A DNA stretch of 64,000 nucleotides from Trochalopteron elliotii (Eukaryota; Chordata; Aves; Passeriformes; Leiothrichidae): NCBI GenBank assembly GCA_024734555.1, contig JANPWX010000215.1:4798817-4862816 (forward strand), written 5' to 3'. The translations under genes were made by a program, and so were the position numbers. The notes under the pieces were generated by a model that was not told the origin of the DNA, searched no databases, and worked only from the letters and a program-made list of their open reading frames with translations. Positions 1 through 12,887 of this stretch are shown here, piece by piece (the first letter of the stretch is position 1; each line of letters starts with the position of its first letter).

Positions 1-514
1 AGAAAATTCACCTTCAGTTGCTAGCAAATTAACAGTAAACATATAGCCAGATCAAAAAACCAAAAGTGCTGCTTTGCCTCTTTCCCCCAAGTGAACTTTT
101 AATTTTCTGGATGAATGGTTTTTCCAAAATACAAATTTGTCTTTTAAATTCCTCTTTCTAACTACCTGTTTCAGGAAGTATCACTCTCCCAACTCATTTC
201 TCCTTTGTGCTGTGTTGTTTCTTGAATGGATTGTAAAAGAACTCATGCTGTGGTCACTGTTCCCTAGAGCAATTTCCACGGCATTTTGCCTTTATATCAC
301 AGTGGTTTCTCTGATGAGTTGTTGCACCAAGCAGGATTACTTTTTCAGTATTTGTGGCTCAAATGCTCATAGAAATTTCACTTTTCTTCTTGGGTGCTCC
401 ACAAAACCATGAAGACTTCTTTTCCCCCTCAGAATTAGTAAACCCAGTATTTTCTGTAAAACTGTTTAAATATCTGCAGTTTTGGATACTGCACCTTTTC
501 CACTTGATTTATAA
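1..514. other. AT-rich unique sequence, no gene seen
   Basis: Unique-looking AT-rich DNA. An open frame of 91 codons at 137-412 has no recognisable domain, no splice context and the composition of translated T-rich intron, so I do not call it a gene. Confidence 0.5.
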
Positions 515-1150
515 AGTCACAGATTTATAAAATGGTTAGGGTTACGGTTAGAAGGGACCTTAAAGATCATCTGTTCCAACCCCCGTGCCGTGGGCAGGGG
601 ACTCCTTCCACTAGACCGGATTACTCAGAGCCCCATCCAGCCTGGCCTTGAAGACTTCCCAGATTGGGGCATCCACAACTTCCCTGGGTAGCCTGTTCCA
701 GTGCCTCACCACCCTCACAATAAAGAATTTCTTACTAATATCTAATGTAAACCTATGCTCTTTCAGTTTGAACCCATTCCCTGTTGTCCTGTCACTACAT
801 GTTCTTGGGAAAATTCCTCTCCATCTTTCTCATAGGAAAGCCTAATTGTGGCCTTCAGGCACTGGAAGCCCACAATTAGGTTACCCCGAAGCCTTCTCTT
901 CTCCAGGCTGAACAATCCCAATTCTCCCATCCTTTCCTTGTGAGAGATGTCTTCTATCCTTGAATCATTTTCTTGACCCTCCTCTGGACTCATTCCAAGA
1001 GAACAATGTCTTCCTTATGGTGAGCATCCCAGAAGTGAATGCAGTATTCCAGTATTTCAGGTGGAATCTCATAAGAGTGGAATAAAGGGGCAGAATCACC
1101 TCCATTGACCTGCTGGCAATGCTTCTTTGGATTGATTTCACAGGCTTTTA
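515..1150 (-). mobile_element. CR1 LINE fragment (3' UTR plus ORF2 C-terminus), antisense
   Basis: Read on the minus strand, this is the 3' part of a CR1 non-LTR retrotransposon. On the plus strand it opens with the typical reversed CR1 tail (a GGGACCTTAAAGATCATCT-like block, then the 'ccatccagcctggccttga' and 'cctgttccagtgcctcacc' blocks). The minus-strand translation at about 763-993 contains ELGLFSLEKRRLRG, and about 990-1060 contains LEYCIHFW. Both are hallmarks of the C-terminal end of CR1 ORF2, the endonuclease/reverse-transcriptase protein, downstream of the catalytic core. The copy is 5'-truncated near 1150, as is usual for LINEs, and broken by frameshifts and stops, so it is a dead relic. 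Confidence 0.93.
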
Positions 1151-4100
1151 AACTGAAGTTCCTTCTTTCTAAGATACATGTCATACTTGTTAAAAATCAA
1201 ATTAATGTAATTGAAAGTAACAGTCTGAGTAGTAAAGTACGCCTAAAACTGTGTGCAGCAAAGCCACTTTTTCTAAATAAAAATTTTAAGCTGTTATTTA
1301 TTAAAGCATGTGGTGAAAAACATCTTGTGAAAAGTATTAAATACGTTATTACAATACATACATGCAATATTTTTGAATACTATGTATTTGTTCATATGTA
1401 CAGTATGTACAGAACTTAATTTCTTCTCTTCACAATCTATGTTCATGTATTTTCACATTTATTTTAAATGCTTGCATAGAGGAAACGTGTCATACACTTA
1501 GCACCAACAAATGGTATGCAGCAAGTTACTGTCTGTAACTAAATTTCTTATATACTGTGATGATGTTATCAGAAATAAATGTGTCGGTTAAATCTAGGCA
1601 TATACTTTGAAATTTGATCCTTTAAAATTTCAATTTCATAATTTAGATCTCAGTTCTGCTCAGCATACACTTAAGTAGCACAATGCCAAACTAAAGGCTG
1701 ATGCCTTTCAAAGTACCCATGGCAGATACTAGACTTCAGCTCTCTGTAGAAGTAGAACTGTACTGCCTAAATTTAAAGATGCTTACCCTGCTGTTTTTGA
1801 TCTTTTCCTGTCAGTTTGATTGTAGTGGTGTTCTTTGAAGACTTACTCAGTGATTTTATTTTTTTTTTTAATGTAGAGAGATTAAATGTGTTTTCTCTAA
1901 TAATCTTGGTAGAAAGTGAGTAGTCTAGCTCAAAGCAAAGGTTACACAGTTTGAGAATTTCATCTATGTCTTCAGACTACAAAGACTTGTTGAAGAGAAC
2001 AATGATGACACATATGTAGATGGGAAGCTCTTAGACTTACTTTTTGGATTTCAGTTTTCTTTTATGCTTTTTCTTTTAGTTTAAGTGATGAATGCGATTC
2101 ATGTGAGATGAAGGAACCCTTCTAATATTTGTATGTTTTTGCAACAGTAGAAGTACAGTAATCAATGAAAAAAATCCATAGATGGGGTAAGGCAAATCTT
2201 AACATTTGGTGACAGCAATGTTGAAGTGAGAGGATTTTTAAAAATCAGAATAATGGATTGGCAGCTGGGAAGTGCATCTAAAAGGGACCATCTTAGTTAT
2301 ATTATTAGCAAGTAAACAGATGGACAGATAGTTGAAAATACATTACAGGGAAAAAAGGTTACATGAATATACAGATTTACTCCTTTGGCATAGATGGACA
2401 GGATAAGTTGACATAAATAACCAGGCAAATATTATCATGGTTGAAACAGATTAGAGAAGCCCAGGTAGAAAGTGGTGCTGTATGACCACCTGGGACACTC
2501 AACAGTTTGGATACATATCATCTATGAATGGAAATGTGCCAGTAAAGAGAGGAATTAGGGGAAGTTGTTAAAACATGACCTGAGGAACAAAAATATTAAA
2601 ATTAATTGATTGTGTATAATACTGAAGTTCTTTCTCATTTTGAGAAAGTGTAGCTGTGGCTTTAAATGCCACTTTTTCAGGATGAGGGTTTTACTCTGGC
2701 CAGGAAACAGTAATAGTACCTATTTTTCATCAAAGCAGCTGCTGTAGTCTGTAATGCATTTTCTTTGGCAGATGCCAACATTTAATTGTGACTTCCGTGC
2801 CTAAACACAGGTAGCAAAAACCTCTTAATTCAAAGGAAAAAGTGTCTCTCTCACTGACTGTACTAGCAGATATTCCTGACTTGAAAAAGGTCAAGAAATC
2901 CTATCATTTTTCTTTCTGAACATTATGCCTAATTTCCTTGCTGTATACAGTACATCATGAAAAAACCCAATGTTTCTGGTATCGGTATCAGGAGGAAAGA
3001 CAAAGAACTTCTTCCTGGGTCTTGGCACCTTGACTTTTTTTTTGCCTGCATGTGAAGGTCTTTTATTTTTATTAAGGTAAAAATAAAAAAAAAACCATGA
3101 AACTTTGAAAGAGGTGATAAATACTGCTACTTTTTTTGTTGTCCAGCATTTGAACTGTGTTAATAAATATTAACATGTTATTAAATGGAAGCAGAAGGAC
3201 ATTCCTATAGATTTCAGCAGGACTGAATTTTTATTATTGCATTGATAAATATATTTGGCACTTTCTTCCTGCTGAAATGGAAATGTTTGCTATCTTGCTC
3301 TATTTAAACTTTCAAAAGTACATGAAACTGAGGGTTCTTTGATTTGCCTACTTTATGAGTTGCCTTGCAGCTCTTTTTTTATTTTTTTTTTATTTTTCCC
3401 ATTCCCCTTGCCCCAAGCTGATGCTGTCATACTTACATTTATTTCTGAATGGAAGTTCTGCTTTTCTGTAAACCATTCTAACTTTTACTTACTGGTTCTT
3501 TTCCTTTTCTCTTTATCATAATAATTGGCTATTTTAGCTGAAGGCATGTCTTGAGGTAAAGTTCAGTTCCTTACATCATCTTCTGGCAGCCTAGTGAATT
3601 CTCTTAACATTTTCTGTGTTCTCTTCTGTCTCCTGTTCTGTTTCTCAGCTTCTGGGCAATTTTTTCTTGACTGGCTGCAACTGGATCTTTTTACCTGCCT
3701 CTAGGAAACTGGTATTCTTCCTAGTTCTACTAAAAAAAACGGGTTGAATATGTAGCATGCCAGTTTTACAAGGTTTTGTCAGTTATAGTGACAGCTTCTT
3801 TTTTATTTTCCTAGGCTTAAAAAAATACCCAAAAACTTTGCAAGGTGATTAAACTGAACAGTATTCATGGACTAGTGCAATGCAGGTGCTGCATAACTGC
3901 AGCATCTGTACAGGATTTTTTTAGCCCTGAGAAGTGAAAAGGCTATGTGCTGCCAACTTTCATCTGGATAGGTTCAGTTGTGTTCTTATGGTGTTTCTTG
4001 TAGCAGTGCAGAAAAACAATAAGTAACTGAAAAGGCTTTTCTTTGCTTCACATTAGTAGTTGTTTTATCAATATTTATCTGTTTTGTCAGTACTAAATCT

Positions 4101-4192
4101 CAAGGCAACATCTATAACAACTTCAAATTTTTAGTGGAAGCATCAGCTACTCTTTCTTTTCACATACTCAAAAATACGGTAAATGTGAGCTT
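1151..4192. other. Unique AT-rich DNA, no gene seen
   Basis: About 3 kb of AT-rich sequence with short homopolymer runs, for example T-rich stretches near 1858 and 3377. I see no exon with paired splice sites, no RNA gene and no further transposon that I recognise. Confidence 0.5.
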
Positions 4193-4540
4193 AGAATCAT
4201 GGAATGGTTTGGGTTGGAAGTGTACCTTGAAGATCACCTGGTTCCAACCCCTCTGACATGGGCAGGGACATCTTTCACAAGATCAGGTTGCTCTAAGTTC
4301 CATCCAGCCTGAATTTCAACCCTTTAATGATGAGGTATCCACAACCCCCCTGGACAACCTCTTCCAGCTTCTTATTACCCTCATCATAAAGAAATTCTTC
4401 CTTATGTCCAACCTGCCCTCTTTCAGTTTCAAACCATTGCCCATGTCCTGTCACTACATGTCTTGGTAAAAAACTTCTCTGAACTTCCTTTTAAGTCTCC
4501 CTTACATATACTGAAGGTCTTCAGCAAGGTCTCTCTTAAC
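4193..4540 (-). mobile_element. CR1 LINE 3' end fragment, antisense
   Basis: The plus strand starts with the reversed CR1 3' terminus ('agaatcatggaatggtttgg', then 'gttggaag' and 'agatcacctggttccaacc'). It continues through the diagnostic 'ccatccagcctg' and 'cctgtcactacatg' blocks to about 4540. The copy keeps the 3' tail and is 5'-truncated. Many substitutions and small deletions relative to the family pattern point to an old insertion. Confidence 0.92.
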
Positions 4541-6120
4541 TTACTCGTATGTGATAATATTAATTCTGTGAAGCCAATTCTTCATTTAACTGGGAAGTCA
4601 GGTTGTGAACTAGTACCAAAATAGCTGGATGCTCAATAATTGTCTCTCTGTAGGCAAGTTGAAGGTAACTTTTTATTATTATTTTGCTGTCAATTTCACT
4701 ATATCACTCATTTTCTTATAATTGATAGAATAATCAGAAAAATGTTCAGTCACAAATGCTGGATATTTCTTCTGAGTCTTACTCAATGTTTTGCTAGTTG
4801 AGAGATCCTTGAAAATCTACATTTGCCTGGTTGCTGTTTTTGGAGCCTGAAATGACCTGAGATTTGGCTCAGGCAAAATTTGAGTGGGTTTTGAAAGGAG
4901 GTGACGTGACTGCACTCATTTTTTGGGAAGCCTCATCCGGTTTTATACAGGCTATTTTAGCCACAAGTTTATGGTTAGGGATTTTTATGTTCATGAGGAA
5001 AGTAGCTTCTTCCAGCTGTGGGACAGTGGAGTTGTTCTATAATTACTTGCTTTAAGCTCAAATTTTATATTGCCAATAAAGCATAGTTGAATGAAGAGCT
5101 TGCGAATGTCTGAGCCTTTATTTAGGTTGTCTGTATTAAATAAATAGTTTTAATTATTTAGTAACTAATTAAGTGAGGCATTTTTTACTAGGTATGGCAC
5201 AATTTTTTTTTCTGTTTTGTTTTCTTTCAAATTTTGTGTTAGGTTTTACTTTGTGTAGCTCTGTTTAGACAAATCTAACCATGAGGATGTTCATGTGTCC
5301 TAAAGTCAAGAGAAATTTAATTACCATGCTATTAAAGTTTATAAATAAAATAAAAAATTATAATAGTATCTTTATAGTAAGTAAAAAAACCCCAAAAACC
5401 TGGTTATACTGGAAAATATTTCAATGTGATGTTTATTTACCAGTCTGTGGTATGGCATGCATAAAGTCCTCAAGCATAATGATGCAGCTTGTGTTGAAAT
5501 TGTTTCTAGTTGAATTTTCAGTATGGTTGGTGTTGTAACACAAAAAAGGAATTAGGTATCTGCAGTGAGGAGTCTGCAGCAGGAAGTATGCAGCTGTATG
5601 AACAGTTGTGGACTGTGGACAGGTTGTTGGGACTTTACCAGTAAAAATAACATAAAATCTTTTCCTGTTTGTGTATCTGGACTTACTTGCTACAAGAATT
5701 TGGCAGCAAATCCAAACGTAACAATTCAATTTTAATTATATTCTCTTATGGTTCTTGTTGTGGGAAAAAGTCTAGGGCTGGTTTCATTAACGTCTCTTTT
5801 ACTATGGAAATGTGGTTACCAAGGTGACTTATACTTGAACTGGAAGTGACAGTTCATTTGGTTACATATGTGATCTTTATACAGGAAAAAAAGTGAAAGT
5901 TATATTTCTCTCAGTTTAAAACTTAAGTTTTCCTAAAAGTGTACTGTTAAATTCTATACTGAATATCCTCTGAATTCCTAAACCCCCTTTACTTTCTGGT
6001 GTACTCATAAACAATGTATGTGTGCTTTTCTCTTAATTTCAATACATTCAGAATATACTAATATTTATATTCAGAATGACAATCTGTAACTCCTGTTTTG
6101 GTGGGGGTTTCTTCTTTGTT
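4541..6120. other. Unique AT-rich DNA, no gene seen
   Basis: Open frames at 4864-5055, 5281-5538 and 5433-5729 (minus) are short, overlap on opposite strands and show no domain. I see no transposon here. Confidence 0.45.
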
Positions 6121-6196
6121 GGGGTGTTTTTTGTTTGTTTGTTTGCTTGTTTTTGGTTTTGGTTTTGGTTTGGTTTAGTTTGGTTTGGTTTGTTGC
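6121..6196. repeat. T/G-rich simple repeat (TTTG / TTTGG / TTTTGG units)
   Basis: Successive impure units of TTTG, then TTTTGG, then TTTGG. This tract creates the low-complexity F/W/V/G-rich start of a 153-codon frame at 6076-6537, which is therefore not a credible gene. Confidence 0.85.
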
Positions 6197-6744
6197 TACT
6201 GGAGGATCCCTCCTGTTCAAAGTTACATAGAAAAGATAGAAAAGTTGCCTTTCACATTCGTTACCCCAGCCATGTGCTGGAAACCCAGTTTTGTTCCACT
6301 TCCCCCATTTATTGTGTGCCTTCCTGCCTCTGTCCCTTTGCTAAATCATCTGTGCACTTTCCTTTGAGTCCCAAAGGCTTAAAAAATGTCCTATTTTGTT
6401 TGACATTAGTTTTGTTTATATTAGTTTTACAAGTTGGACTTAGAATTGCTTCTGCAACCTGCAAATATTTTTTTAAGATGACACATTTGCCCTTCAGTTT
6501 CAAATTCTGTCGGCCTCTTAAAGTTATGCAGCAGTAATTAAAAACACTGCACTATACAAAGTTTGTGATTAACCTGATAGATTTGGCTAAGTCACAGACT
6601 AAGTGCTATGTAACTTCCCTGCTAAGACAGGGATGAATACTCATTTTTTTGTGTAAGAAAATAGCTTTTGCTGTTCTTTTACCTATTTTAGAGGTAGCAG
6701 TAAGAGAAATGGTCTCATTGAAGCATAAAATGAATTTTGTGATT
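6197..6744. other. Unique sequence, no gene seen
   Basis: AT-rich DNA between a simple repeat and a CR1 fragment. Overlapping open frames lie on both strands and none has recognisable content. Confidence 0.4.
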
Positions 6745-7135
6745 CTCTTTGACTGGTTGACATCTGCATCTTCTCCAAGCTGAACAAACCAAGTTACCTC
6801 AGCTGCTCTTACAAGGCAAGACTTACAAAGTCTTGCCCTCAAGGCCTTTCGTCATTTTGGTCCCCTCCTCTAGACACATTCTAATATATTGATGTCCTTC
6901 TTATATTGAGGTACTCAAACCAGCACACAGTGCCTGAGGTGAGTCCACACCAGTGCACAGCAGAGCAGGACAGTCACATCCCTCAACCAGCTGTTGATGC
7001 ACTCCAGGGACCTTTTGGCTTCCAGGATATACAATTGACTTGTACTCAACTTGCTATTGACTGAGAGCCTCAGGTCTCTTTCCTGGCTCTCACAAATGAA
7101 GCCTCTTCCATGGATATTCAGAATGCTGATGTTGA
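6745..7135 (-). mobile_element. Internal CR1 LINE fragment, antisense
   Basis: Plus-strand text matches the internal part of reversed CR1 that follows the ORF2 C-terminus region: 'catcttctccaagctgaaca', 'gtcccctcctctagacacat', 'gatgtccttcttatattgag' and 'agcagagcaggacagtcaca', ending near the block that follows 'aggatat'. The 3' tail seen in the 515 and 4193 copies is missing, so this is an eroded or secondarily deleted fragment. It has no intact coding frame. Confidence 0.85.
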
Positions 7136-7394
7136 AAGAAGAGGAAGAAAAATAACCAAGTTTTTAATGTGTTTAAACAACATCTTTATATGTTTCATAT
7201 GTTTGTGGTGGCAGGTGCAATGTTCTGCATTACAAGTGTTTGCTGAAACCATTGAGTTTTGATTCCAACTGTTTTCATCCAGTCAGGGTTGATGAAAAAG
7301 TATTGAGTCATCCATAGCCCTGGTTTTGCTTGTAGTGTTTTTATTTTCACCGGAATCAAGAATCAAGTGCAGGGTTTTTTCTATAGGCATAGAA

Positions 7395-7433
7395 TTTTTT
7401 GTTTTGTTTTGTTTTGTTTTGTTTTGTTTTGTT
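7395..7433. repeat. (GTTTT)n pentanucleotide microsatellite
   Basis: A T run followed by six uninterrupted GTTTT units (7401-7430). It is translated in both directions as low-complexity peptides, which explains the 99-codon minus frame at 7283-7582. Confidence 0.93.
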
Positions 7434-10400
7434 GTGTATTTGTATTTTCTTGGGTTTTTTTTCTTTTTTTTTCTCCCCCAAGTAGTCAAGAAACTTGGTG
7501 ATTTTAGCTCGAGGTGATTTTTCTTGAGGTCTTGAAATCTGTGATTCAAAAGTGAATTTGAGTGTTGAAAGAAGCAGCCCACACAGTTGAAACTGAATTG
7601 ATCATGTGTGAGTACTTTCCACAGTTTTAACCCTAACTAGAAGGGAAACTGAGTCAGTTGGTAAGAAGTCCATTATTCTTTGTATGTATGTAGCTAGATG
7701 CAAAAGTGCCTGGATAAAGAATTAATTTTATTAAATCAAGAGATTTACCTGTAGCTTGTTGCTAGATATAAATTTTGAACTTTTTTGGAACTGATAGTGG
7801 ATATTTATGTGTGATATTTACTAACATGTAAGCTTCCTTGTAGTTAAGTGTAGGTATAAAAAAATCTACATTAAAAATCATTGCAAGTATATGTATATCC
7901 ATTGATCTGATAGAGACAAAAAGACAGATGGTTGATTTTATGTGTCTTGGGTCTTCCTTTATTTGCTCAGCTCTCAGACACTGACCAAGAGTGGACAAGA
8001 GCTTGGTCAGAATGTGGGTTGTGTTGAAGTCTTTCCCCCTTCCTGCACAAGACTTACTTTCCATGAACTTCATGAACATTGTTTACTTTTACCATTGTTT
8101 TGTCCTACTGCTACTGCTAAATGACAGTACACACTTGCAGCAAGAGGTCAGAATTTTCTAAACAGTTCTGATTTATGAGTTGAATTGATCATCCAGGTGC
8201 ATTAATAAATCTCTTGCATTGCTGTCAAGCTTCCAGTAGGAAAGATGTACTATAATATTGATTTATAAATTACCAAATATATAGTTTATTTTTTTTTTCC
8301 CAGTGACACTGGTGAAATCACAGAAAACTAATTGAGCATGAAAATAATTTTCAGTCTTCAACCTGTGATCCAATTTAACTGCCTGATATAGAGAGTCTGT
8401 TTTCTTGGTTTGTACTTCATTGCTGAAAATGCCAAAGTATTAATCAAACTTCCATGTATCATTTAGTCTCTGCTGAATCATACTCTTAAAACATGTCAGT
8501 TTAGAATTAAACCTTGTCTTGTGAAAACAAGTAAGGCTCTACAGTAAAGAAATCTATTGTCAAAGGACATTCAGTGTAAATGTTCTTCAAAGCATCAGCT
8601 GCAGTGAAAGGTTTATTTTCTTGTAAGACAAGCTCTACAAAATTTGTTACTCATCAAAAACTGCAAATAACTATTTCAACAATTAAAGACTTTATGATAA
8701 TAGTTCTTTAGAATTGAAAAGACAAAATTGAAGCCTATTACATCTAGAAGCTAGTGTAAAAGAACTTGTCCAATCTTTGATAAAATTCAATGACAGCAAA
8801 AATAAGTTTTTCTTCCGGGGTAAGTTTTCACAAAATAATTCAGCTTATATGTTCTTTGGCCATCTCTATGCTTTTCCTGAGGAAAATTTGACTGAAGCTT
8901 GTTTTTAATGAACAAAAACTACTTGGCTGTTTAGCAACAGAAGCTAAAGGAATCTTGATGTTCATAAAGACAGGAGTCATTTTGCTGCTAAGCAGATAAG
9001 CCTGCTTTTCCATCATAGATTTAAATGGAAATTTTTGACTCATCTCAGTTACTTTTAATGCATGAAATAACATTGGACATCAATCATCTCATGTAATGAA
9101 TCACAACTATGAAAATCTTACATGGATAGGTTGTTCGTACTTCCTTCTAAGCTTGCTGACAGCTTCTATGTACCTATAGGTCCTCTCCTGTGTCAATTCT
9201 CTTATTAATATGATTTTATCACTTTGTAAAAACCTTAAAGGTATCAATCTCCACTCATCACTGTGCTTGGTGCCTGCACTAAGCCCAGTTTCCCTCTCTG
9301 ACCTGTTTGCAGGTTCTTTGCAGGAGGAATTCCTTTAAGTGCTACATAAACACAAGATGTTCTCGCGTGGGGGGTCTCTGTGTGTTACATAATGGAAGCA
9401 GCTGACTAATTCCTGTAGGTGATTGCCATGATTCTTGGCTTATGTTTTACCTGTTTGTAGGTGTGTCTGTTTCTTTGTATTCTGGGGACTCCTGACCTAA
9501 AATTAAGTTGTCGTGAGGTTGTATTTGCTGTGTCATACTCCTGTGTAATATTTGGTTTTCTGGAAAATGGTCCATCATGTACAAGTCAGAATTACAAACC
9601 ATCCAAATATGCTTGCATATTTTAAGTTCTCTGCTTTATATTTCTTCAGATATTTGTTTCTCAGATTAATATTTTAAGACAAATAAGTGATAAAATTTAG
9701 AAACCATTTAAAAATACTTTTTTCCTAAAATGATGTCTCATAAGTGGCTAAGACTTTTCCAAAATCAGAAATATATATGTGTGTAGAAGAGTACAATAAC
9801 TTACTTGTAAATGAGGTAACACCTCTACAGCTTTTTGAATATGCCTGTGTCACTGAAGTAATGCATCTGAGACTGGATACTCTTTCTTTAGAGGAGAAAA
9901 TGGTACACATGAGAAGATCATGTTTGAGACCTGTGTTTTGAAGTCCACAGAAATTTACGAATTCAAAGCCATTGAGGCATGCAGTTCCATGTTTGACATT
10001 TCAAAAAAGTTTTGGTAACTTTTAAAGGTCAGTTAAATAACAGAGCATTGAATGTCTTATTAAATGGTTTGAATCCTGGATGGGACATCTAGGTCCTAAT
10101 TTAATGGCAGTAGCAAAAGTGGATCAGAAGAAATCAAAGAGAGTTTTGTAGCCTCTGTGGAAGGGCTGGAGAGCAGCAGAATATTACGATGATTCACCTT
10201 GAGGTTCTTCTGGATTCATCCAAACCATGTGTCAAAGCAAAGCTTACAGAGACATATTGTGTTCTAAAAATATGAGCTGTTTGCAAATCAGGTGCTCTTG
10301 AATATGATTATCCATGCTAATATCTATATATAAGCATACAATCTAACACAAATACGGATTTTTCAAGGCTATTTTGTTATAACTTCACTCTAGCCTTTTT

Positions 10401-12257
10401 GAAGGCAGTGTTGATATTCCCACGTGTTTTTGATCACATCGAAATGATTAATCATTGCATACTAAGTGAAGGTTTCGGTGAAGGAGAATATGTCCTTTTG
10501 TCTTAAAATTAGAAAAAAATTATTGAATTCAAACAATTTTACTGAAAGTAAATTTTTGAGGATGCCAAATTAATTTTTTATAATGTCAGAGGAAGTTTAC
10601 ATGTGAAGTTGCTCCTCTAAAATTTTATTATATTTTTTCCTTTTAAGTTAACCATCACATACTCTCAATTTTTCTTTAAGAGCTGAAAAGGAAAGCAAGA
10701 CTGATTCCTTCAGAGAACCATTCAGATCACAAGCCAAGCATCTGAAACTGCCTTTGGAGGCTTTCCCTTCTAGATAAGTAGTCTCTTCTTGCTGAGTCTC
10801 TTTTTCTTGTTTGTCTAAAACAGACAAACGTCCAGAGGGAGGCTGATAATTTTTGTTTCATGAGAGGTGTTCTGTTACTCTAAATTAGTATGATGTTGCA
10901 GAAATGCAAAAGTGGTTTTTTTATGAAGGAAGCTTTGATGTTCTGATATGTTCTAGTTACAAAGTCCCGCTGTGGTAAATATTCAGCTGCTGTGCATCTC
11001 AGATTAAATTCAAAACATAAAAAACCTAGTTTTTATACTGCCCTTCATGTAAAAAGATAGAGTAAAGAAAAGGAATAAGGGAAAATTGTGTTGCTATCTC
11101 TAGTTCTTTATGGGTAGCTATATGGCAGTTACCACACTGTGCAACAAGATCAATAACAGCTGAAATAAAATTCAGTTTCAGAAAAAAAGAAGGGGGAGTG
11201 GTTGAGAGAAAGTTAGTTTTCATCTGGTGAAAAGGCAAACATAAACCAAAGTTGAAGTACTGTGAACTACGTATTATAGGCTCAAAGGGTTTTAGGAGTG
11301 TTCTCGTTCCTTTGAAAGAACAAGTTTGTAGTTCTAGTGCACTGAACAATGTTGGTTCACCTGAACCTATATTATATTCTAACATAATATTTACTTACTT
11401 AACTTTTTGTTCTTGTGTACAGCTATTTATTAAGAATGTGTTTTGTAGTGGGTTTTTTTTATTATTATTCTATGTGTATGCAGACATGGAATAAACAGTC
11501 TGCCTCCTCTCCTTCCCTCTACTGTAACCCATTGTTAATAGTTTTCATGGGTTAAAATTACACCTAATCTCAAGCATTTTTAGAGAAATGGATATTCTTG
11601 GACAGACAGCAGGCAGAGATGGGTAAGAGTATGCACAGCAGGGTTGTTTCTTTTCACATTACTTGAGAGGGTGGGTTTTGGGGTTTTTTATTTCTTTTTT
11701 GTTTTAATTACCAGTGACTAAGTTATTAATGATGATTGATAATAAATTACAGATTATTGAAGTGTGGCCTCCCTGAAATACTCCCTGTATTATGCACAGT
11801 GTAGCTCCATAATGCAGATCTCATAGTGTTCATGTAAGTGTACTCCAGCTGTCACTTAACTTTGCCTTTGCTCACCACAGAAGTTCACTTAAAATTTTTC
11901 AAAGGCAAATTTAAGAATTTAGAAAGCATTTCTAAAATGAGTGCATGAATTGTCTGATGGTTTCTTACCAGGAGCTTGGATAGTTAGTTTTGATAGTGCT
12001 GGGTAAGAGAATCAAGATAAAAGAAACTTAGAATTTGTGATTTCTTTCAAAGGAATCTGGACTCTGTAATTTCTTGTTGTGGCTCACTTTGTCCAGCTTT
12101 TTGAGAAGTTTTAAGAGACAGATTCTTTCTTCCACTTGTATTCATCTGGTGGAAATTTCTCCATGGTCTTGCATGAGGGGAGAGGACTGTATCCACTTTC
12201 ATACCACCTACAAGGACTGTTCTTTGTGTGCCTTGTGGATTCTTCAGTGTCTTGTGG
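7434..12257. other. Unique AT-rich DNA, no gene seen
   Basis: About 4.8 kb without a recognisable transposon, RNA gene or exon. The larger open frames (7762-8079 minus, 11026-11385 minus) have no domain, overlap frames on the other strand and lack paired splice signals. Confidence 0.45.
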
Positions 12258-12440
12258 CAGAATGTCTGAGGCTGGAAAGTATCTCTAGAGATTTTCTAAT
12301 TCAATCACAGTGAACAAAGCACAGTCAGCTACAGTAGATTGGCCAAGACTATTTTCACTTGGGTTTTGAATATCTCCAAGGATGGAGATGACATTTGGAC
12401 AACCTGTTCCAATGAAAAATGCTTTTGTTTCTTTGTTTCT
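12258..12440 (-). mobile_element. Short CR1 LINE 3'-region fragment, antisense
   Basis: The plus strand carries the reversed CR1 blocks 'gaggctggaaagtatctcta', a degraded 'ttctaattcaatca', then 'gggttttgaatatctccaag', 'gatggag' and 'acaacctgttcc'. These match the second CR1 subtype in this window, the one seen at 16043 and 22712. It fades out at about 12440. It is short and old. Confidence 0.8.
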
Positions 12441-12861
12441 CTCCTTATGTGCTTTAGTGAACTCTGAATTTTAAGTTTGATTTTTTTTCCCTTCAAGAAG
12501 TTGTTTTTGTTTTCTGTACTGCTTAAAATCTGGTATAATTAAAAAAAAAATTAAAATGCAGACCTAAATAGGCCTGTCTCATATTTTCTTTTTCTGCTAT
12601 GAAAACATCATATAGGCCAGTCCCTCACCTGCTGTGGTAGCTGCTGCTGCCTGGTTGTACTTGATGCAGGCCAAATCTTGTACATCAGCTCTGCTTTCTG
12701 AGGGCACATGTGGATGTGCACTGTTTTTAATTCAGACAAGGGGCTGGCATGAAAGAGGAAGACGGGACAACTTAAGCTGCTGCAGCAGTATTTTTGCAGC
12801 TGCCTGGTGAACAGGTTCCAGATCCTTATCCTGATGAGGCTAAAATAAAAAAAGGTTTGGC

Positions 12862-12887
12862 TTTTTTTTTTTTTTTTTTTTTTTTTT
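12862..12887. repeat. Poly-T run (T26)
   Basis: Twenty-six consecutive T residues. It could be an antisense poly(A) relic, but I see no target-site duplication or recognisable retroposed sequence next to it. Confidence 0.9.

Noticed and set aside
6076..6537. 153-codon open frame on the + strand
   Set aside because: The first third translates a T/G simple repeat into F/W/G/V-rich peptide. The remainder shows no domain and no splice context.
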